11,797 bases of DNA from an uncultured Oscillospiraceae bacterium (GCA_910587645.1 CAJUNA010000009.1:1-11797), one strand, 5' to 3'. Positions 1 to 7,403 are shown, counted from the stretch's first letter. The notes: generated by a model from the sequence alone, not told the origin. A program made the numbers and translations.

Positions 1-141
1 CTGGACCTTCAGGGGATAGAAGGCCTGCCCCCTGCCCAGATCCGATTCCCGCAGGTATTCGTTGGCCAGCGGGGAGAACCCCAGGTCTGCAAAGGTGTGC
101 TTTAACTCATGGCCGCAGAAGCGGCAGTGTTGGTTGTCCAT
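1..141 (-). CDS. Sugar C-methyltransferase, N-terminal part (cut by window edge)
   Basis: Only the first 47 codons are visible; the gene continues past base 1. The peptide starts MDNQHCRFCGHELKH and then has FADLGFSPLANEYL and FYPLKV. The CxxC pair at residues 6-9 and the 'dLG.sPLaN.yl...FPL' pattern match the N-terminal zinc-binding domain of SAM-dependent sugar C-methyltransferases (TylC3 / NDP-hexose 3-C-methyltransferase type), where a SAM-binding domain normally follows. Known members add a methyl branch to C3 of a 4-keto-6-deoxy sugar nucleotide, which fits the CDP-sugar genes just upstream. The start is an ATG with AAGGAG eight bases before it, and that site overlaps the stop codon of the epimerase gene, so the two are probably translated in tandem. 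The family call rests on the zinc-binding segment alone; the catalytic domain is outside the window. Confidence 0.75.
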   Translation of the reverse strand, partial: MDNQHCRFCGHELKHTFADLGFSPLANEYLRESDLGRGQAFYPLKVQ

Positions 142-152
142 GTTGATTCTCC

Positions 153-734
153 TTATGGGTGTAGTGCGCGGCGAAACTGATCGAGGGTCTGAAAGCCTTG
201 ATCCCGCTGGGACAGCAGTGGGCGCTGCCCATACTCCAACGGCCAGGGGATTGCCAGTTCAGGGTCGTTCCAGAGAATGCCATCCTCGCTAGCAGAATCG
301 TACTGTCCCCCGCAGAGGTAATGTACGGCCGTATCCTCCCGGAGCGCAAGGAACCCGTGGGCAAATCCTTTCGGTATATAAAGCATGCGGCGGTTTTCAG
401 CGGACAGCCGGAAGCCCTGCCACCGGCCAAAGGACGCCGAATCCGGGCGGATGTCTACCGCTACATCGTATATCTCGCCGGACAGGACGCGGATCAGCTT
501 ATCCTGGCTGTTCCGGTGCTGAAAATGGAGTCCGCGGAGGGTGTATTGGGCCGAGCGCGACTCCAGCTCCTCGGCCACCTCCAGGGGGATTCCATAGCGC
601 GCAAACAGACCTGCCTCATAGGTTTTGGAAAAATATCCCCGGGAATCTGCCACATAAAGGGGATCAATCAGCTTCAATCCCTCAATATCCCCTTCCTGAA
701 AGCTGAAGGAGTCCACCGCGCCGTTTCCTGCCAT
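153..734 (-). CDS. RfbC/RmlC-like 4-keto-6-deoxyhexose epimerase (cupin)
   Basis: A 193-residue cupin-fold protein of the dTDP-4-dehydrorhamnose 3,5-epimerase family, close to the usual family length. Family signatures are clear: LRGLHFQ (residues 67-72, with the catalytic-type His70), QDKL with Lys79, VDIRPDS (93-99), IPKGFAHGF (120-128), Tyr139 about where the catalytic Tyr should lie, and the ILWNDPEL block (153-160). The classical enzyme epimerises C3 and C5 of dTDP-4-keto-6-deoxyglucose in L-rhamnose synthesis. No rmlA, rmlB or rmlD is visible, whereas CDP-glucose genes lie in the same operon, so I infer a CDP-4-keto-6-deoxy-hexulose as substrate; single C3 or C5 epimerisation is possible. 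I chose the ATG at 734 because GGGGGA lies six bases before it. An in-frame TTG at 758 would add eight residues that match nothing in the family. The gene starts 20 bases after the aminotransferase stop. Confidence 0.88.
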   Translation of the reverse strand: MAGNGAVDSFSFQEGDIEGLKLIDPLYVADSRGYFSKTYEAGLFARYGIPLEVAEELESRSAQYTLRGLHFQHRNSQDKLIRVLSGEIYDVAVDIRPDSASFGRWQGFRLSAENRRMLYIPKGFAHGFLALREDTAVHYLCGGQYDSASEDGILWNDPELAIPWPLEYGQRPLLSQRDQGFQTLDQFRRALHP

Positions 735-757
735 ATACAATCCCCCGCATTTCCTCA
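735..757 (-). promoter_or_regulatory. Ribosome binding region deciding the epimerase start
   Basis: On the minus strand this spacer reads TGAGGAAATGCGGGGGATTG and then TAT before the ATG at 734. There are two purine-rich candidates: GAGGAA, overlapping the aminotransferase stop, and GGGGGA, six bases before the ATG. An ATG at 750 is out of frame and opens only a short frame, and a TTG at 758 lacks a site of its own. This favours the start at 734. Confidence 0.5.
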
Positions 758-2248
758 AAAGGTTTTTACATAAACGGTCTCATATGCACAGACATCCCTA
801 TACGTCTGTCTGAACAGCTCTACCTGACCATATCCGTCCATACCGATGTAGGGAATCCTTTGATGCTCGGCAAACCCCAATTCCATCAGCAAGCTCCCGC
901 CCTCCTTCTCGCCAGGGGCCTGCCGAAGGAACAGCCGCCGGAAACCCAGGCTCCGGTGGATCGATTCCAATAGCCCGGCTGTAGGCGTCCCCCCTTCCGG
1001 CAAGCGGATCTCGCAATCCATCGCCTGAAAATCCGGGTCGAGGAATTCAACACTTGGGAAATCCTCCCTTGCCCGCAGGAATTGCTCCCGGCGCGCCAGC
1101 CATCCGGTTACTGGATGGCTGTCTTCCTCCCCGGTCAAGATATTGCGCAGGTGAGCGCAGATATAGTGAACCTCCTCCCGGGACAGCTCCGCGCCGCAGG
1201 GCAGATTCAACCCGCGCTCGTGGAGTTCGTGGGCCACAGGCGTTGCCTCCCGGCGGCAATGTGCGTAAATGGGCAGCTCCGTACACGGATAGAAAAATGG
1301 CCGTACACTGACCGCCCTTTTTTCCAGTCCTGCCAGGAGCCTCTCCGCACCGCCTTTCCAATTGGCGCCCAGTATGGGCGTTACCATCCAATAGTTATTC
1401 CGAATGCCAGGGAGCTCAGGATTCAGCTCAAGCCCTTCGACACCCGCCAGTTCCTCCCGATACCATTGGAATATCCGCCGTTTCTTTGCTACAATCTCCT
1501 CCAGGCGCTCCATCTGGGCCAAACCAAATGCCGCCTGAATATTTGACAGGCGGAATTTATAGCCGATTTCTTCATTAAAGAATCTTCGGGTGGGATGCTT
1601 TGCCTGATCGCCCAGGAACCTGGCTCTGGCATACAAATGCTCATCGTTCGTTGTAAAAACGCCGCCTTCGCCCATAACCACAGTTTTGGAGCCGTGAAAG
1701 CTGAAGCAGGCCATATCGCCTAACGCGCCGGTATGCTTCCCGTGATACAAGCTGCCCATACTTTCCGCCGCATCTTCAATGACATAGATGCCATGCCCTT
1801 TGGCGATTGCGTTGAGTTCATCCATCTTACAGGGATGGCCGTAGAGATGAACGGGAATGATTGCTTTTGTATGAGGTGTGATAGCTCTCTTGACTGCCTC
1901 AGGATCGACCGTCCAATCATCCCGGCACACATCCACGAACACCGGAACCGCTCCGGTATAGGCCACGGCATTGGCAGTAGCGGCCCAGGTGCTATCTGGA
2001 AGGATCACCTCATCGCCGGCTTTGACACCGATGGTCAGCAGCGCAAGGTGAAGAGCTGCCGTGCAAGAGGGCGTTGCAATGGCATATCTGACCCCCAATA
2101 TCCTGCATACCTCTGCTTCAAACCGCTTCAAATAATCAAAGCACTTTTCATTCCACCCCGTCTGTGCCGCATCCGCAGCATAGTGGACCTCTAGCGGGCT
2201 TACAGAACTCCCTGAAACTAAAATCGGTTTTGATATAATATCCAGCAT
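755..2248 (-). CDS. DegT/DnrJ/EryC1 sugar aminotransferase with C-terminal extension
   Basis: A 497-residue PLP-dependent aminotransferase of the DegT/DnrJ/EryC1/StrS family, the type that aminates keto-sugar nucleotides (perosamine synthase-like). Visible landmarks are the PLP-phosphate region ATPSCTAALHLAL (58-70), VIEDAAES (156-163, Asp159 for the pyridine nitrogen), SFHGSK with Schiff-base Lys188, GEGG (193-196), and GYKFRLSNIQAA (229-240). Lys188 is retained, so this is a real aminotransferase candidate and not a 3-dehydrase of the ColD/DdhC type, where His replaces Lys. The family core ends near residue 372; about 125 more residues follow, including LGFAEHQRIPYIGMDGYG (457-474), which I cannot assign. 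The ATG at 2248 has GGGGAG upstream at good spacing; an in-frame ATG at 2323 would overlap the upstream gene and add 25 residues without family match. Likely role: adding an amino group to C4 (or C3) of the CDP-4-keto-6-deoxy sugar. Confidence 0.88.
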   Translation of the reverse strand: MLDIISKPILVSGSSVSPLEVHYAADAAQTGWNEKCFDYLKRFEAEVCRILGVRYAIATPSCTAALHLALLTIGVKAGDEVILPDSTWAATANAVAYTGAVPVFVDVCRDDWTVDPEAVKRAITPHTKAIIPVHLYGHPCKMDELNAIAKGHGIYVIEDAAESMGSLYHGKHTGALGDMACFSFHGSKTVVMGEGGVFTTNDEHLYARARFLGDQAKHPTRRFFNEEIGYKFRLSNIQAAFGLAQMERLEEIVAKKRRIFQWYREELAGVEGLELNPELPGIRNNYWMVTPILGANWKGGAERLLAGLEKRAVSVRPFFYPCTELPIYAHCRREATPVAHELHERGLNLPCGAELSREEVHYICAHLRNILTGEEDSHPVTGWLARREQFLRAREDFPSVEFLDPDFQAMDCEIRLPEGGTPTAGLLESIHRSLGFRRLFLRQAPGEKEGGSLLMELGFAEHQRIPYIGMDGYGQVELFRQTYRDVCAYETVYVKTF

Positions 2249-2282
2249 GATGAATCTCCCCAAATCAAATGCGAGTACTGTC

Positions 2283-3311
2283 TTATTGCAGTTCCGGCGG
2301 GAAGACCGGATCATCGGTTCCATACAGGACCCTCACACCCCAGCGATCCGCCAAGCATGTTCTGCGGACGGTCTCTCTGCTGCGAGTAGTCACATAATAG
2401 TCCGCACCCTGGAATAAAAGCTGTTCATCCAGAGTAATTCCTGTTTGAAGTGTAACAAAACAGTCTCGTGCTTCGTGCCGCTTCAAAATGCTCTCCAAAC
2501 GGCGTACATTCTCCCCGCTTGAACGCTCTTTTGGCAAGTAAAGCAGCAGTTCCGTCTGCGGCCTGTCTTTTTCAAAGTAAGCATCCAATATTTTGGAATA
2601 GAGCGGAAACGGATCCCCGATATCCACCGGGAAAAGTACAACGGGCTTTTTCTCATCTGTCCACTGGGGAGCTGAATTTGGCATATTGTCCTCTACTAAG
2701 AGATACTTCTTGGCAAACTCCTCCACTGGCAGGGCAAAGTCTTCACGCCGCGCTGTCTGAAGTTCCTCCGGCCAATCCCACCAAGCAATTTTTTGGAGTG
2801 CCTCGATAACATCCGCATCAAATCTGTAGCGCAATATCTGCGTGGGATTCCCTCCAACGATGGCATATGGTGGCACGTCCTTGGTAACAACCGCCCCAGC
2901 AGCAACTATACAGCCGTTATGTAAGGTGACCCCTGCCATAATCATCGCACCGTGTCCAACCCACACATCATTCTGTATGATGATGGTACCCTTTCGCGCG
3001 ATTCTGTCTACGCATCTGACGCCTTGCAGAAAATGCAAGTGGCCTTGAGACACAGACCTGTAGTTGTGGTTGAGATCAATCATGAGCGTTATACCGTCCG
3101 CCAGAGAGCACCCCCGCCCAATGGCGATGCAGTGGCAGCCAGCCTTCAGCCGGAAATTGATCCCGCTCTGGATCTCCGCTTGTACAACATAGCTGTCCCG
3201 GTCAATAGACAGGAGCGGGAAACCCGCCAACGATCCAGCTTTGCCGGAAATCCTCAGCACCGTATAAGCTCCCGGTTGGTCAGAGGGATTGACAGACACG
3301 GTTTGAATCAT
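2283..3311 (-). CDS. CatB/XAT-type hexapeptide acetyltransferase fused to an extra C-terminal domain
   Basis: A 342-residue protein with two parts. Residues about 50-180 form a left-handed beta-helix acyltransferase of the xenobiotic (CatB/Vat-like) class: GCHCIAIGRGCSLADGI (58-74), the catalytic-type His in DLNHNYRSVS (79-88, His82), IIQNDVWVGHGAMIMAGV (111-128), AAGAVVTKDVPPYAIVGGNP (137-156), and a WWDW near 177-180. Such enzymes use acetyl-CoA to O- or N-acetylate a sugar or drug. Residues about 220-342 are additional: a beta-strand opening KKPVVLFPVD, ELLLYLPKE near 254-262, and ADYYVTTRSRE near 303-313. These resemble the C-terminal half of GT-B glycosyltransferases, but this is a weak match. 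The ATG overlaps the rfbG stop (ATGA) and has GGAGG seven bases upstream, so translation is coupled to rfbG. The likely substrate is the pathway's CDP-sugar or the attached glycan. Confidence 0.82.
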   Translation of the reverse strand: MIQTVSVNPSDQPGAYTVLRISGKAGSLAGFPLLSIDRDSYVVQAEIQSGINFRLKAGCHCIAIGRGCSLADGITLMIDLNHNYRSVSQGHLHFLQGVRCVDRIARKGTIIIQNDVWVGHGAMIMAGVTLHNGCIVAAGAVVTKDVPPYAIVGGNPTQILRYRFDADVIEALQKIAWWDWPEELQTARREDFALPVEEFAKKYLLVEDNMPNSAPQWTDEKKPVVLFPVDIGDPFPLYSKILDAYFEKDRPQTELLLYLPKERSSGENVRRLESILKRHEARDCFVTLQTGITLDEQLLFQGADYYVTTRSRETVRRTCLADRWGVRVLYGTDDPVFPPELQ

Positions 3312-4378
3312 AGTACATCCTCCAAGTTTCGGGGCCTGAAGAACATATCAATCTGGCGCTCCATCACAGTCGGCACATCCGCTCCCCCCAACCACGCCTT
3401 AGTCCAGGCTACTGTCTTCTCTACCGCGCAGTCCGTATGCCAACGGGGCGTCCACCCCAGATCCCTTTGAATCTTGGAGCAGTCCAGCCGCAGCACCCGC
3501 TCCTCATGGGGACCCTCATCTCCCACATGCTCCCAGCGGGCCTCCCCGCCCCAGCAGCGGCAGAACAGGTCCGCCAGCTCCCCAGTAGTGAGACAGTCCC
3601 GGCTGTCAGGGCCTACATTGTAATTTCCCGCAGCTTTTTTATCCTCATATTGCCGTTGGGCGATTAGTAAATAGGCCGATAGGGGCTCCAGTACATGCTG
3701 ATAGGGCCGGACAGAACACGGGTTACGGATTTGTATGGGACGCCCTGTCCGTACCGCCCGGACACAGTCCGGAATAATCCGGCCGGCCGCGAAGTCCCCT
3801 CCGCCGATCACGTTTCCGGCGCGTGCCGTACTGACAGCCACACCGCGGCCATTCAGAAAGCTGCTCCGATAGCTGCTTGTCACCAGCTCAGAGCAGGATT
3901 TTGAATTGGAATAGGGATCGTATCCGTTTAGGATATCCGTTTCCCGATAGCCCCAGGGCCATTGCCGGTTTTCGTAAACCTTGTCGGTTGTCACATTCAG
4001 AACGCTGTAAACGCTGTCCGACTGCCGCACACATTCCAGAATATGTACGGTGCCCATCACATTGGTGTGATAGGTGCCTACCGGGTCGCGGTAGCTCTCT
4101 CGGACGATAGGCTGAGCGGCCAGGTGGAAGACAATTTCTGGCCGGGCCTCCTGAAATGCGGCACGGAGACGGTCCAAGCCCCGGATATCTCCATATACGG
4201 AGCGGATGCATCCTTTCAGTCCTGCCAGTGTCCACAGGCTTTCTCCCTCCGGCGGCAAAGCGAAACCCGTGACCTCCGCCCCAGCCATCGCCAGCACAGC
4301 GCACAGCCAGGAACCCTTGAAGCCCGTATGTCCTGTGACAAAGATCCGTTTGCCCCGGTAAAATGACAGATTGCTCAT
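3308..4378 (-). CDS. rfbG: CDP-glucose 4,6-dehydratase
   Basis: A 356-residue extended short-chain dehydrogenase (NDP-sugar dehydratase) matching the usual length of CDP-glucose 4,6-dehydratase. It removes water from CDP-D-glucose to give CDP-4-keto-6-deoxy-D-glucose using tightly bound NAD(H). The NAD-binding loop TGHTGFKGSW lies at 15-24, FHLAAQPIVRESYRDP at 84-99, the catalytic TDKVYEN at 131-137 (Thr131-Asp132-Lys133), and the YxxxK pair at Tyr156-Lys160 in YDPYSNSK. The motifs GHTGFKGSW, AAQPLVR-like and RAGNVIGGGDFA (186-197) are specific to the RfbG branch and separate it from dTDP-glucose dehydratase RmlB. The start at 4378 forms an ATGA overlap with the rfbF stop, so translation is coupled; its own Shine-Dalgarno is weak. 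An in-frame ATG at 4456 would add 26 residues reading inside rfbF and is rejected. Confidence in function is high because rfbF is adjacent. Confidence 0.95.
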   Translation of the reverse strand: MSNLSFYRGKRIFVTGHTGFKGSWLCAVLAMAGAEVTGFALPPEGESLWTLAGLKGCIRSVYGDIRGLDRLRAAFQEARPEIVFHLAAQPIVRESYRDPVGTYHTNVMGTVHILECVRQSDSVYSVLNVTTDKVYENRQWPWGYRETDILNGYDPYSNSKSCSELVTSSYRSSFLNGRGVAVSTARAGNVIGGGDFAAGRIIPDCVRAVRTGRPIQIRNPCSVRPYQHVLEPLSAYLLIAQRQYEDKKAAGNYNVGPDSRDCLTTGELADLFCRCWGGEARWEHVGDEGPHEERVLRLDCSKIQRDLGWTPRWHTDCAVEKTVAWTKAWLGGADVPTVMERQIDMFFRPRNLEDVL

Positions 4379-5151
4379 TTCCAGAGCATCCAAGGCACTT
4401 CTCCGTTCTGCCATAACTCCTCCAGTTTGATCCGATCCCGTTGGGTGTCCATGCACTGCCAGAATCCACCGTGCTTATAGATCCCCAGCTTTCCCTCCCG
4501 CGCCAGCGTTTCCAGAGGCACACGCTCCAGGACGCAGTTCTCCTCACGGTGCAGGTAGCCAAACACCTCCGGCTCCATGACCATGAAGCCGCCGTTGATC
4601 CAGCCGCCGTCTTCCTTGGCTTTTTCCCGGAAGCCAGTGACGCATTCGCCGGACAGGTCCAATACGCCGTAACGCCCACCCGGCTGGATGCCGGTGAGGG
4701 TCACAACCTTGCCGGACCGTTGGTGCTGAGTAAGCAGCATATGTAAATCTATATCGCTGACACCATCGCCGTAAGTCATCATAAAGGGCTCTTCGCCGAT
4801 GTATGGCTCTACCCTCTTGATCCGCGCGCCGGTCTGCGTATTCAGCCCAGTGTCCACCAGGGTGACCCGCCAGGGTTCCGCTACATTCTGATGAACGGTC
4901 ATCTGGTTCTCCGCTGAAAAGTCAAAGGTCACATCAGAGCGGTGGAGGTAATAGTCCGCAAAATACTCCTTGATGACGTGCCCCTTGTAGCCGCAGCAGA
5001 TCACAAAGTCGGTAAAGCCGTAGTGGGAGTAAATTTTCATGATATGCCATAGAATAGGCTGGTCTCCAATAGTAATCATGGGCTTGGGCTTCAGGTGGCT
5101 CTCCTCACTGATGCGGGTTCCCAGGCCGCCGGCCAGAATGACGACTTTCAT
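4375..5151 (-). CDS. rfbF: Glucose-1-phosphate cytidylyltransferase
   Basis: A 258-residue nucleotidyltransferase that makes CDP-glucose from CTP and glucose-1-phosphate, the entry step of the CDP-deoxysugar routes. The N-terminal nucleotide-binding signature is ILAGGLGTRISEE (5-17), followed by LKPKPMITIGDQPILWHIMK (20-39), the block DFVICCGYKGHVIKEYF (48-64), the metal/sugar site TYGDGVSDID (126-135), GRYGVLDL (159-166), INGGFMV (185-191), and the C-terminal GFWQCMDTQRD (229-239). 'CCGYKG' and 'WQCMDT' distinguish this family from dTDP- and UDP-glucose pyrophosphorylases. The length agrees with known RfbF/DdhA/AscA enzymes. The ATG has AAGGAG eight bases upstream and follows the preceding gene's stop by 12 bases. 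The stop overlaps the rfbG start by four bases. Confidence 0.96.
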   Translation of the reverse strand: MKVVILAGGLGTRISEESHLKPKPMITIGDQPILWHIMKIYSHYGFTDFVICCGYKGHVIKEYFADYYLHRSDVTFDFSAENQMTVHQNVAEPWRVTLVDTGLNTQTGARIKRVEPYIGEEPFMMTYGDGVSDIDLHMLLTQHQRSGKVVTLTGIQPGGRYGVLDLSGECVTGFREKAKEDGGWINGGFMVMEPEVFGYLHREENCVLERVPLETLAREGKLGIYKHGGFWQCMDTQRDRIKLEELWQNGEVPWMLWK

Positions 5152-5163
5152 GATGCTGTCTCC

Positions 5164-6678
5164 TTATCCTTGTTTTGTAATACAATAGGCGTATTCCTTT
5201 GTCATGAGGCTGTTGAATGCGGAAGATACATCATTGGCCAGCCCACTATTCTGAAGTGCGGTGCGCAGCACTTCCTGAGACTGCACATCCATTTGGTGCG
5301 GGATATTGAATATATTGCAACTGTCCACCTGGAGCAGCTGGAGGATCTGATTGAACTGCACCAATGTGATGGCCGTTGCGAATTCCTCCAGGGGATAGCT
5401 GCGCCCCATCATAGTCAGGTAGGAAATCACATCCTGTGTGTTGCGCAGCTTTAAGAACAGCGTCCCGGATGGGCGCAGTGCCCCCAGCAGGCTGCGCAAA
5501 AGCCGGGGAATCTCACTGTAGGCATTGATAGGCTGCCCCAACACAATATAATCAAAGCTCCTGTTTTCCAAGAAATCCGGAAGGCGCTCTATCCTGTCGC
5601 AGAACACCTCGTCACACACCGTTTGCAAATCACAATAATACTTCGCGTTTGAGGTAAAGGCCGCCGTACCCGCAGACAGGGTTTTCCTGCGCCGCAGCCC
5701 ATTCTTGACCTGGAGAATCGGCACACCACACGCGGTATCCACCCCCAAAATGCGGGGATTAGCCAGCGGCTTGCGGTTGGGAAAGCCGCAGATCAAATAT
5801 TCCTCATAGTCGGACATATCGTCCCAACTGTCCAAGCCATGGTACTTATCGAAAAAATTCTTGCGGCCCTTTTCCAGGGAACACCGGAATTTTTGCATAT
5901 CTTTGTCTTCGCCATGGCGGAAGTCATGGTCATGGTGGACAAAGGTATCCAGGCACAGCATCAGCTTATATCCCGCCCGCCTGACCCGGACACTGAAATC
6001 GTCATCGCTGAAATCGTGATAAAATCCCCGGTCGATCATCCCAATCTGTTCTATCAGTTCCCGCTTGATGACCAGGACAATCGTTATAAGCCGAAGGCGC
6101 TGCTCCCACTTCCAGGGGTCGCTCTGATTGTAGGCAGCGGCCTTTTCCTGCATCTCCTCGTAGGAGGAAAATGTAAGCGGGATCTCCTGGAGATTGCTGA
6201 TATTGGAAGAACCGGGCGTGACCATGCCGGTCTGCGGGTCAGATTCCATGCAACACAGCAGATTGGAGAGCCAATTCTTTGTTACGACAACATCATTTGT
6301 TACCTGCACGAAGTAGCGGCCGGAAAAGGACCGCATAGCGAGGTTCAGGGCGTACTGGGAACCAAGGTTCTTTGTGATGCGGATGATCCGCTTACGTGGG
6401 TAGGGGACTGACTGAAAATACTCCAGCGTTTCATCCTCAGAACCGTTATCGACCAAAAGCAGTTCGTAGTCGATCCCTTCTGTATATTTCAGAATAGATG
6501 ACACGCATCGTTTTGTTTTTTCCAGGCGGTTATAGGCTACAACAAAAACCGTCACTTCCGGTATGCCGGGCAGCAAATTTTCGTATGCGTTCTTCCGGGA
6601 GATGTATAAATTATCCGCCTCAACTGGAGACGTTAGCGAGTTGGTATTGATTATTTGGATGTTGCCATTTTCCGACAT
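5164..6678 (-). CDS. Family 2 glycosyltransferase with C-terminal methyltransferase-like domain
   Basis: A 504-residue two-domain protein. Residues about 40-300 are a GT-A family 2 glycosyltransferase: VTVFVVAYNR (42-51), ELLLVDNGSEDET (72-84), the DXD-equivalent TND (127-129), WLSNLL (136-141), and the acidic base-type FSDDDFSVRVRRAGYK (223-238). The HHDHDFRHG run (248-256) is His/Asp-rich and could help bind metal. Residues about 305-504 follow a class I SAM methyltransferase layout: ILGVDTACGVP (310-320), FDYIVLGQ (375-382), and LRPSGTLFLKLRN (401-413). The glycine-rich SAM loop is degenerate compared with the usual GxGxG, so methyl transfer is uncertain and the domain may be structural or sugar-binding. 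The ATG has AGGAG eight bases upstream. Its place in the operon next to flagellin suggests addition of the first or second sugar to flagellin, or methylation of the glycan cap. No membrane segment or signal peptide is seen, so it is cytoplasmic. Confidence 0.85.
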   Translation of the reverse strand: MSENGNIQIINTNSLTSPVEADNLYISRKNAYENLLPGIPEVTVFVVAYNRLEKTKRCVSSILKYTEGIDYELLLVDNGSEDETLEYFQSVPYPRKRIIRITKNLGSQYALNLAMRSFSGRYFVQVTNDVVVTKNWLSNLLCCMESDPQTGMVTPGSSNISNLQEIPLTFSSYEEMQEKAAAYNQSDPWKWEQRLRLITIVLVIKRELIEQIGMIDRGFYHDFSDDDFSVRVRRAGYKLMLCLDTFVHHDHDFRHGEDKDMQKFRCSLEKGRKNFFDKYHGLDSWDDMSDYEEYLICGFPNRKPLANPRILGVDTACGVPILQVKNGLRRRKTLSAGTAAFTSNAKYYCDLQTVCDEVFCDRIERLPDFLENRSFDYIVLGQPINAYSEIPRLLRSLLGALRPSGTLFLKLRNTQDVISYLTMMGRSYPLEEFATAITLVQFNQILQLLQVDSCNIFNIPHQMDVQSQEVLRTALQNSGLANDVSSAFNSLMTKEYAYCITKQG

Positions 6679-6728
6679 AAGAAATACTCCTACAAAAGTT
6701 TGGATATGGACTTTAATTTGTTAAAAAG

Positions 6729-7403
6729 TCAATTGTTCAGCAACGACATGTGCAGGAAATAGTATTCGGGTTCCGGTATCGGTTCCTGGCTGCGAATCCA
6801 GCTAATCTCATTATCTCTTTCTACTTTGATGAGGGGGATAATTCCATCTTTTTTAAACCCACAACGTTCGTAAAATGTGATTCCATGCGCATTATTTGGC
6901 AATACAACTAAATCGATATGCTCTAGGTCTAATTCTGTTTTTCCCCATCGGATCAAAGATCTCATCGCAAATTCCATCAAGCCTGGATAAACATTTTTCT
7001 CTCCCCGTACAACCATATCTACCTCTGCAGATCGCTTTTCAGGTACAATATTGGTGAAGCCCAGATGCCCGATATATGTCCCCCGAAGGCTCTGAACCAT
7101 AAATAGCAGCCTCCGGCTATTATTTATAATGGCATCTGTGATCCATCGCTCGGTCCTCTCGTGCGTGATGGGAAATCTGGAGGGAGAGAGCGTTGGATTG
7201 TCCCTCCTCCAGCCGTCAAGCAGATCTACACACCCAGGGATGGTTACTGTAAAGTCGGTTGTTACCGGATGTAAAAAGCCCACAGTTTCCCGTTTTTCAT
7301 TTAAAATTGGAACGAGGATTAAATTGTATTCACACTGTTTCCGCTTATACCGGTCCAGTGTACGGATAACCTTTTCTGAATCATTTGTCAAATCTGCGTT
7401 CAC
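6729..7403 (-). CDS. GNAT-family N-acetyltransferase
   Basis: A 224-residue GNAT-fold protein. The recognisable part is the C-terminal two thirds: LLFMVQSLRGTYIGHLGFTNI (about 99-119, strand pair with the family's IGxxGF), SAEVDMVVRGEK (125-136), and VLPNNAHGITFYERCGFKKDG (167-187), the typical 'N..gi.fYer.GF' acetyl-CoA binding end. The first 50 or so residues are not assigned. Members of this type near flagellin genes include PseH-like enzymes that N-acetylate a 4-amino sugar nucleotide, which would suit the amino group made by the operon's aminotransferase; that assignment is inference. The start is GTG, overlapping the stop of the upstream glycosyltransferase by four bases (GTGA) with GGAGG nine bases before it. 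Base composition is odd: bases 6841-6960 are about 36% G+C, far below rfbF, suggesting separate origin. Confidence 0.8.
   Translation of the reverse strand: MNADLTNDSEKVIRTLDRYKRKQCEYNLILVPILNEKRETVGFLHPVTTDFTVTIPGCVDLLDGWRRDNPTLSPSRFPITHERTERWITDAIINNSRRLLFMVQSLRGTYIGHLGFTNIVPEKRSAEVDMVVRGEKNVYPGLMEFAMRSLIRWGKTELDLEHIDLVVLPNNAHGITFYERCGFKKDGIIPLIKVERDNEISWIRSQEPIPEPEYYFLHMSLLNN

Noticed and set aside
2249..2323. A longer N-terminus for the aminotransferase (ATG at 2323)
   Set aside because: It would overlap the acetyltransferase gene by 41 bases and add residues with no family match. The ATG at 2248 has a good GGGGAG site.
4379..4456. A longer N-terminus for the CDP-glucose dehydratase (ATG at 4456)
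   Set aside because: The extra 26 residues lie inside rfbF and do not resemble the family. The ATG at 4378 gives the usual length and an ATGA overlap.
3888..4679. A 263-codon minus-strand frame across the rfbF/rfbG junction
   Set aside because: It is a shifted reading of two well-supported genes, rich in Arg, Ser and Trp, with no family features.
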